Shown piece after piece: positions 32,672-40,800 of a DNA stretch of 64,000 nucleotides. Made by a program: the position numbers and the translations under genes. This DNA comes from Luteibacter yeojuensis (lineage in GTDB: Bacteria > Pseudomonadota > Gammaproteobacteria > Xanthomonadales > Rhodanobacteraceae): the NCBI RefSeq assembly GCF_011742875.1, contig NZ_JAAQTL010000001.1, positions 868,001 through 932,000 of the forward strand. Direction: 5' to 3'. The notes below the pieces were generated by a model that ran no database searches, was not told where the DNA came from, and worked only from the letters and a program-made list of their open reading frames with translations. Each line of letters starts with the position of its first letter. Position 1 is the stretch's first letter.

Positions 32672-32990
32672 GCGCGGTCGACCGATGCCGGAAGCCGGAT
32701 CCGTGGAGGAGACAGGGCGCCATGTTAGGCGATGCGTCCACCGGATGCAGACACCGACGCCGCGACGCCCCGGCTTGATTCAGATCAAGGCGGCGGGCCA
32801 CGACCCGACGGATGATCGCCCCCGTCCAGGTCCGGCCGACGCGATCGTGGCGGACGTAGGCAGCCGGCTTCCGTTCGCCGGGTTGCATCCATCAGGCAGG
32901 TTGGGAACGCCCCGGTCACGTGGCTCGATGCGCCGAGTTTCACGCATCCGACGAAGCCTCGTTCATCCAACAATCAAAGGAGAACTAGCC
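32672..32990. promoter_or_regulatory. Intergenic region between chrA and the OmpA-like gene
   Basis: About 320 bp with no convincing gene. It holds the FNR-type site at 32775-32788 and, 32 bp from its centre, a GATGAT -10-like hexamer (32811-32816). A start near 32823 would leave a leader of about 168 bases before the OmpA-like gene. I see no other structure. Confidence 0.6.
32775..32788. promoter_or_regulatory. FNR-type palindrome (TTGATTCAGATCAA)
   Basis: A perfect TTGAT-N4-ATCAA site in the divergent gap between chrA and the OmpA-like lipoprotein gene, with GATGAT centred 32 bp to the right. It is the last such site in the window. Confidence 0.72.
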
Positions 32991-33587
32991 ATGCGTTGTC
33001 ATCGCCGTGTTTTCGTGATTTCGTCGTGCCTGCTGATGGGGGCTCTTGCGGGTTGCCACGGATACGTCAAGAAGGCCGATTTCGACTCGACAGTCGCCGA
33101 ACTGCGTGCCAACGACCAGAAGCAGCAGCAGGAGATCGACGGTCTCACCGAGCAGATGCGCCAGCGCTTCGCCGACTACGACGCGAAGATCGCCGCGATG
33201 AAGGGCCGCATCCGCGTGGATGCCGCGGCCCACTTCGCATTCAACGATTCCACCCTCCGCGAGGAAGACAAGCCCTTGCTGGACGATTTCGCGAAGGTGG
33301 TATCGGGTAACTTCCCGGAGGCAATCGTCACCGTCGAGGGATTTGCCGATCCGGCAGGCGGCAACGCATTCAATCGTCGCCTGGGCCAGGCACGAGCGGA
33401 GGCGGTGCGCGATTACCTCGTGTCCACCGGCGGCCTGACGGCGGACAAGGTGCGCGCCGTGAGTTATGGGGAGGCGCGGAACCGCCAGGTGCTTCCCGAC
33501 AAATGGGGCGACGGCGCCGAACCGAATCGCCGCGTGACGCTGGTGATCGATTACGCCGGATCGATGGCAGAAGCGGCTGGCGGGTGA
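32991..33587 (+). CDS. OmpA-like lipoprotein
   Basis: A 198-residue precursor with a signal peptide ending in the lipobox LAGC (about 19-22), so it is lipid-anchored. A short coiled coil follows (about 30-65, FDSTVAELRANDQKQQQEID), then an OmpA C-terminal peptidoglycan-binding domain (about 75-185, with HFAFNDSTLREEDKPLLDDFA and GFADPAGG). It probably links outer membrane and cell wall, like Pal or YiaD. ATG 32991 follows AAAGGAG. The long leader and the FNR-type site upstream suggest it is the envelope arm of the same response. Confidence 0.88.
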   Translation: MRCHRRVFVISSCLLMGALAGCHGYVKKADFDSTVAELRANDQKQQQEIDGLTEQMRQRFADYDAKIAAMKGRIRVDAAAHFAFNDSTLREEDKPLLDDFAKVVSGNFPEAIVTVEGFADPAGGNAFNRRLGQARAEAVRDYLVSTGGLTADKVRAVSYGEARNRQVLPDKWGDGAEPNRRVTLVIDYAGSMAEAAGG

Positions 33588-33754
33588 GCCGCCTGGAATC
33601 GACGCCGCCATGGCGAGGGCCGTGTGGGAGACATCGCCTCGCCGTGGTGGCGGCATCTTTGCTCATCGAGACAGGCGCGTCGACGTAGCTTCGGAAAGGA
33701 AGCCGGGAACGGAGTCTTGCGTTCTGGTGCACCTTAGCCCGGAGGTATACGGCG

Positions 33755-34372
33755 ATGCGCATCTTCCTTCTGATCTTGCTGGTCGCTCTCGCGCCCGTGG
33801 GTAACTCGATCGCGAGCGGAGGCCCCCTCGGCATCGATCATCGGCTGCACTACGACAACAGCGGCATCTGGAAACGCAGCAACCAGAAGACGCTCATCTA
33901 CGGCAGCATCGTCGTGGTAGGGGCGGGCGCGATCGCGCTGGGCGACGGCGACGAACTGGGCGATACGTTCTGGCGTTCGGTCGATGCCATGGTGGTCAGT
34001 GGCGTCGGGGCGCAGGGACTCAAGTACGCCTTCGGCCGCGAGCGGCCGTCGCAGACGAACGATCCCAACCGGTTCTTCAAGCACGGGCAGAGCTTTCCCA
34101 GCGGCGAGGTCGCGGCAATCTCCGCGGCGGTCACGCCTTTCATCGTCAGGTATGGAAGCGAGCACCCCACCGTTTACGCGCTGGCATTGTTGCCGGCCTA
34201 CGACGCGGTGGCACGGGTGAAGGTCCGGGGTCACTGGCAGAGCGACGTCCTTGCCGGCGCCGTCATCGGCACCGGTATCGGGATATGGGCGTCGCAGCGC
34301 GACTCGCCCTTGATCGTGGGCTGGCTGCCGGGGGGCTTCAGTGTGGGCTATGTGCATCGCTTCGAGCCTTGA
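33755..34372 (+). CDS. PAP2-family phosphatase with altered PSGH motif
   Basis: A 205-residue PAP2 protein with a signal peptide (about 1-21). Motif 1 is K90-x6-R97-P98 (KYAFGRERP), motif 2 reads P-S-G-E (115-118) where the family has P-S-G-H, and motif 3 is R154-x5-H160-x3-D164. The nucleophile histidine 160 and its aspartate are kept, but the leaving-group histidine is a glutamate. Length and a single strong N-terminal segment suggest a periplasmic or outer-membrane lipid phosphatase. Activity may be altered rather than lost. ATG 33755 lies ten or so bases after CCGGAGG. It is 167 bp downstream of the OmpA-like gene with no palindrome between. Confidence 0.88.
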   Translation: MRIFLLILLVALAPVGNSIASGGPLGIDHRLHYDNSGIWKRSNQKTLIYGSIVVVGAGAIALGDGDELGDTFWRSVDAMVVSGVGAQGLKYAFGRERPSQTNDPNRFFKHGQSFPSGEVAAISAAVTPFIVRYGSEHPTVYALALLPAYDAVARVKVRGHWQSDVLAGAVIGTGIGIWASQRDSPLIVGWLPGGFSVGYVHRFEP

Positions 34373-34431
34373 GTCGCCTCGCGGGTGGTTTCCATGCAGG
34401 GTAACTCTCAGCTAACAACGAAAGGAGGAAT

Positions 34432-34701
34432 ATGCACGGACGGGCCCAGCGATGCGAGCGAGTTACCCATATGAACGGGAGTAGCGTAATGCGCCCTGGA
34501 AGAACCGCAAGGGTTCGGCCCGCCACGAACTATGCCGCGGCCTGCACCGAGGACGGCTACGAGATCTGCCGGGACGGCGTTCTCGTGAAGTGCTACCGAC
34601 TGGCAGCCATTTGTTACCTGCTCACTGGCGTTCAGCGCCATGCCATTGCCGTTGAGTTTGCTGAGTACGACATTCGCAACGAGGCCTTCATGCTGGCCTG
34701 A
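34432..34701 (+). CDS. Small hypothetical protein
   Basis: An 89-codon frame starting five bases after the very strong ribosome site AAAGGAGG. It encodes a basic N-terminus (to about residue 30) followed by ACTEDGYEICRDGVLVKCYR and a more hydrophobic tail. There are four or five cysteines. I recognise no family. GC content in this stretch is lower than around it. The ribosome site is the main support; codon bias is weak, so it may be a young or degenerate gene. It lies between the PAP2 phosphatase and the giant glucan synthase gene. Confidence 0.5.
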   Translation: MHGRAQRCERVTHMNGSSVMRPGRTARVRPATNYAAACTEDGYEICRDGVLVKCYRLAAICYLLTGVQRHAIAVEFAEYDIRNEAFMLA

Positions 34702-34806
34702 ACCGAGACCGTTGCTGCAAACGCTCCCGGCCGAAACCCTCGCGCTCGCGTAACGCTTCCGGTGCAAGAATTGCGCACCGGGCGTTCGCAACCCCACGCA
34801 GGACCC

Positions 34807-37800
34807 ATGCATGTGTACCGTCACACTCCGTTCGTCGAGAACGTGATCCTGCTCGGCAAACGTCGCTGCCGGGCTCCGGCACGCATCGAGCGTGAGCCTG
34901 TGATTCGAGCGGAACTGTTCAACGCGGATCAGCTGGAAGCGCATGGCCCGGTTCTTGCGAGCCGCCACCGGATCGCGTCGATGCGAATGCCGGAGTGGCT
35001 TCTCCCCAGGCTCGCGGATAACGAACAGACCATCCTGGATGCCTGTCGTGGACTGATGGCCACGAGTAACCGAGGCGAAGCGACCACGCCTGCGGGCGTG
35101 TGGTTGCTGGACAACCTTTACCTCGTCGAAGAGCAGATCCGTACGGCGAAAAGGGATTTCCCCAAGGGATACAGTCGAGAACTGGTGCAGCTCGACGACG
35201 GCGCGTCGAAAGGCCTGCCGCGCGTGTACGACATCGCACTGGAGGTCATAGCCCATGGTGATGGCCGTATCGACGAGGCCGGGCTTGCGCGGTTTCTCAC
35301 CTCCTACCAGTCGGTCGCGTCGCTGAGCCTCGGTGAGCTATGGGCTGTGCCCATCATGCTGCGCCTCGCCCTGATCGAAAACCTGCGCCGTATCGCCGTA
35401 CGCGTCACCGTGGACCGTGCGGGCCGGAGACGTGCCACCCGATGGGCGAATGCGATGGCCCGGATGGCGGCCGAAGATGCGAAGAACGTGGTTCTCGTCG
35501 TCGCCGACATGGCGCGGTCGTCGCCGGCCATGAGTGCCCCGTTCGTCGCGGAGCTCGCCCGCCGCCTGCAGGGACAAGGGCCCGCACTCGCCATGCCGCT
35601 GAGCTGGGTCGAGCAGCGGCTCGCGGAATCGGGCCAGAGCATCGAGTATCTGGTCCAGATGGAGTCCCAGCAGCAGGCCGCGCAGCAGGTGTCGGTGAGC
35701 AACAGCATTGGCAGCCTGCGCGCGCTCGCGACGATCAACTGGCAGACGCTCGTCGAGCGCACGAGCCTCGTCGAGGCGACCTTGCGCGAGGATCCGGCTT
35801 CTATCTACGGGCGGATGGATTTTGCCAGCCGGGACGACTATCGCCATCGGGTCGAGCGTCTTGCGCGAAAGGCGAGCCTCGACGAACTGCATGTGGCCCG
35901 TGCCGTGCTCGAGGCGAGCCTGGCCGGGCAGGGGCTGTCCCGGCATGTCGGCTATCACCTTTATGGCGAAGGCCTGCCCGCACTGGAGCAACGGGTGGGG
36001 ATCGCCACCCGCAGGAAGGGTCGCGGCGGAGCCTCCGTGGCCAGGTTCGCGTTCCGCTTGTCGATGACGCTCCTCGCCACCCTGACGCTTGCCTTGACGG
36101 TGGCCCTCCTGGATATCGGCTCGGTGAGCATGGGACCGGTGATGGTCGTCGTGCTGGCCCTTGCCGCGGCGGCACTGTCGAGTCAATTCGCGCTCGGGCT
36201 GCTGAACCTCGCCGCGACCTTGCTGACGCGTCCCGATCAGCTTCCGCGGATGGACTACAGCGACGGTATCCCGATCGAGGCGAGCACACTGGTCGTCGTA
36301 CCGACGCTTCTTGGCGAACCGGGCGATGTCGACGAACTGGTAGATGCGCTGGAGATCAAGTTTCTGGCGAACCGCGACGCCTCCCTACGCTTCGCACTCC
36401 TTACCGATTTCACCGACGCCGCGTCCCCAACACTACCAGGCGACACGGCGATCCTCCAGCATGCGCGCGTGCGTGTGGACGCCCTCAACGCGAGCTATGC
36501 CGCCGGCGGGCCGGACTTCTTCTTTCTGTTCCACAGGCCGCGGGCGTGGAGTGAAACCGAGCAATGCTGGATCGGTGCCGATCGCAAGCGGGGCAAGCTG
36601 GCGGCCTTGAACGCCTTGTTGCGGGGAAAGGGACCGGAAAGGTTCCAGCTGATCGTGGGACGCCTCGACCACCTGCCGCGTATCCGTTACGTGATCACGC
36701 TCGACACCGATACCCACCTGCCACGCGACACGGCGCATCAGCTCGTCGGCGCCATGGATCATCCGCTGAATCGGCCCGTGTTCGATGCCACGCATACCGT
36801 CGTCATGTCGGGATACGGGATCATGCAGCCGCGCATCGGCATTGCGTTGCCACCTCACGCGCGCTCGCTCCATGCGCGGCTCTACGGCACGGATGCCGGT
36901 GTCGACCCATATACGCGAGCCACGTCGGATGTGTATCAGGATCTCTTCCATGAGGGCTCCTTCATTGGCAAGGGTATTTACGACGTCGATGCCTTCGAGC
37001 ACGCGATGGCCGGTCGCTTCCGGCCCGAGCGCGTGCTCAGCCACGACCTCATCGAAGGCTGCACCGCCCGTTCCGCACTGCTCAGCGACGTGCTGGTCTT
37101 TGAATCCATACCCGACCGCTACATCGACGAAAGCCAACGCCGCTACCGCTGGATGCGCGGCGACTGGCAGCTCGTCCCGTGGCTGTTGCCGATGGTGCCG
37201 ACCGCCGGAAGCTGGCGGCGCAATGATCTCAGCGGTCTGTCGCGATGGAAGCTATTCGACAACCTGCGCCGCAGTATCGTTCCCGCGGCGACGCTGCTCC
37301 TGCTGATCGTGGGATGGCTCGCGATCGCGCCGATCATGACCTGGACGCTCGCGGTACTCTCCATGGCGCTGCTGCCTGTCCTTTTACAGGCAGCCATGGA
37401 CGTCTTCCGCAAACCGCGCGATGTCGGCTGGCACCAGCAGGCGCATGCCGCCCTTTCCGCACTGAGTGCCCATGCGGCGCGCTTCGCGCTTGCGATCGCA
37501 TCGTTGCCGCACGATGCACAGTCGGGCCTGGATGCGATGATTCGCTCGGTCTGGCGTGTCGCCATCAGCCGTCGCCATCTGCTCGAGTGGCGCTCGTCGG
37601 GTGCCGTGGCAAAGCTGGGACGTCATCGACGGAACGTGCCATGGGCCGCCCTGTGGGCGGGTCCTGCGGCGGCCCTGGTCCTGGCCGCGCTCCTTGCTTT
37701 CGCGCGCCCACTCGCCCTGGCCGTGGCGTTGCCCTGGTTAGTGCTGTGGGCCGCCTCGCCGGTGATCGCGTGGTGGGTCAGCCGCGCTCCGGCGAGTCGG

Positions 37801-40800
37801 AGCTATGTACCCGCAGACGCCGATCTTGCCTTCCTGCGTCAGTTGGCGCGGCGGACCTGGGCGTTCTTCGAGGTCCACGGTGGCCCCGACGACCACGGGT
37901 TACCTCCCGATAACCTGCAGATGCTGCCCAGGCCACATGTGGCACGCCGGACATCACCCACCAATATCGGTCTGGGACTGCTGGCCGGCTTGGCCGCCTA
38001 CGACTTCGGCTACCTGGGCACCGGTCGTCTCGTCGAGCGCATCGCCGCGACGCTTGCGACCCTTGGCCAGCTCGAACGGTACCGAGGCCATTTCCTCAAC
38101 TGGTACGACATCGAAACGCTCCAGCCCCTTCGCCCTCGCTACGTCTCCAGCGTCGACAGCGGCAACCTCGCGGGACACCTGATCACCTTGCAGCGAGGGT
38201 TGTCGGCGCTTGCGGACGATCCTGTATTCCGTCGCGAATCGATCATCGGCCTCCGCGATACGCTCGACGTGCTGGCGGCATCGCTGGCAGCCCCGGTGCC
38301 GGCCGAACTGCGCGCCTGGGCCATGGCGTTGGGCAAGGCCATGGATGCACCGCCAGCTTCCTTGAGCGAGGTACTGGAGTTCGCACAGGACCAGCGTGCC
38401 CGCGCGAAAGAGCTGCACGCCAGCCTGACGCACGAACCATCCGGCGACACCACCTTCTGGCTGCGACGCCTGGCAACGCAGTGTGATGATCTGGTGGCGG
38501 AAGCGACCCGCTGGAACGGCAACGCGAGGGGCACGACGACGGTCCCCTCACTGATCGAGCTCGCCGCCGAAACTGGCACAGCGCGCGGAGAAAATGCCCG
38601 GTCGCGGATCGGCGTACTGCAGAACGCCGCGGCGATGGCCGGAAACTTCGCGGTGATGGATCAGGCATTCATGTACGACGAGCACAGGCGCCTTTTTTCG
38701 ATCGGGTACGATGTCGAGCGGCACGCACTCGACGTGTCCTTCTACGATCTGCTTGCCTCCGAAGCGCGCCTGACCACGTTCGTGGCGATCGCGCAGGGAC
38801 AGGTCTCCCAGGAAAGCTGGTTCTCGCTCGGCCGTCTGCTGACGAGAGTGAATGGTCTGCCCGTGCTGCTCTCGTGGACGGGTTCCATGTTCGAATACCT
38901 GATGCCGATGCTGGTGATGCCGAGCTACGAGGGGAGCCTCCTCGACGAAACGATGCGCAACGTGGTCGCGAGGCAGATCGACTACGGCAGGCAACGTGGC
39001 GTTCCCTGGGGCATCTCCGAATCCGGATACAACGCCGTTGATGCAAGCATGACCTACCAGTACCGGGCGTTCGGCGTGCCCGGCCTGGGCCTGAAGCGCG
39101 GCTTGGGGGACGACCTGGTCGTCGCGCCGTATGCGAGTGCGCTGGCGTTGACGGTCTCGCCGGCCGCAGCCACCTCGAACCTCAGGCGCCTCGGCGAGGC
39201 GGGGATGGCCGGCCGTTACGGCTTGTATGAAGCGCTCGATTACACGCCGTCGCGCCTTCGGCACGGCCAGGACGCGGCGATCGTGCAGTCGTACATGTCG
39301 CATCACCAGGGCATGTCCCTGTTGGCGATCGGGCACGCCTTGCTTGACCAGCCCATGCGACGCCGGTTCGAGTCGGACCCGAGCGTGAAGGCCACGAGTC
39401 TCCTGTTGCAGGAGCGGCTCCCTTCTTCGTCCGGCGAATACTTCAGGAACACGGGTGTCGGCGACAGCATGCAGCAGGCGACGGCACCCGAATCGCGGCT
39501 CCGTCTCTTCACCGACCCGAACCGTGCGCGACCGGCCGTGCAGTTGCTTTCCAATGGCCGGTACCACGTCATGGTGAGCAGTGCCGGCAGTGGTTACAGC
39601 CGCCGCGACGCCATGGCGGTGACGCGCTGGCGTGAGGACGTCACGCGCGACCACCACGGCATGTTCTGCTACCTGCGCGACCCGTCGAACGACGAGGTCT
39701 GGAGCACGGCCTACCAGCCCACGACGCGGGACACGGAGCGCTTCGAGGCCATCTTTGCCGAGTCGCGCGCCGAATTCCGCGTGCGCCAGCGTGGTTTCGA
39801 AACCCATACGGAAATCGTCGTGTCGCCGGAGGACGACATCGAGCTTCGCCGTACGCGTGTCACGAACCGCCACAAGACACGTCGCACCGTCGAATTGACC
39901 AGCTACGCCGAACTGGTGCTCGCCGACGCCGCTAGCGATATGGCGCATCCAGCCTTCAACAAGCTCTTCGTCACCACCGAGATCGTCGCTTCGATGCAGG
40001 CGTTGCTGTGCACGCGTCGCGCCCGCTCGGCCGAGGAAACGCCGCCGTGGGTGTGTCATCTCGTCGCTGTGCACGATGCCGATATCGACGAGATCTCTTA
40101 CGAGACCGATCGCGCGCGCTTCATAGGCCGTGGCCGCAGCGCGGCCAACCCGATCGCACTCGCGCCCGGGACCCGCAGGCTTTCCGGCACCGCGGGTCCG
40201 GTACTCGATCCTGTGGCCGCCATTCGCGTGCGTATCATGCTCGAGCCCGAACAGACGGCGACACTCGATTTCGTCACCGGTATAGGTGACGAACGTAGCC
40301 ATTGCATGCGATTGATCGAGAAATACCGCGACCGCCACCTCTGCGATCGTGTGTTCGATCTCGCGTGGACGCACAGCCAGGTGACGCTGCGCCAGGCCAA
40401 CGCCACGCTCGTCGATGCCCAGTTGTTCGAGCACATGGCCACGTCCATCATCTACGCGAACGGGACGATGCGCTCGGCGCCATCATTGATCGCCGCGAAC
40501 ACGCGCGGGCAATCGGGACTCTGGGGACAGGCCGTCTCGGGTGACCTGCCGATCGTTCTGCTCCGCATCGGCGACATCGCGCGCCTCGATATCGCCCGCG
40601 ACCTCATCCGCGCTGCCGCGTACTGGCGATTGCGCGGGCTGGCCGTGGATCTGGTGATCTGGAACGAGGACAGCACAGGCTACCGGCAGGCACTCCACGA
40701 CGCGCTGGTCGGGCTGCTTGCATCGGGTACCGAAGCGAGCCTTCTGGACCGCCCGGGCGGCGTGTACATCCGGGCGGCTCAGCCATTGTCGTACGAAGAC

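Noticed and set aside
1271..32788. Reading the palindromes as CRP sites
   Set aside because: CRP half-sites are TGTGA. Every site here has TTGA with N6 between, and the local regulator has the E-x2-S-R motif of Fnr rather than the R-E-x2-R pattern of Crp.
34408..35256. Minus-strand frame of 282 codons between the PAP2 and glucan synthase genes
   Set aside because: Most of it is antisense to the glucan synthase N-terminus, and its codon bias is poorer than the plus strand.
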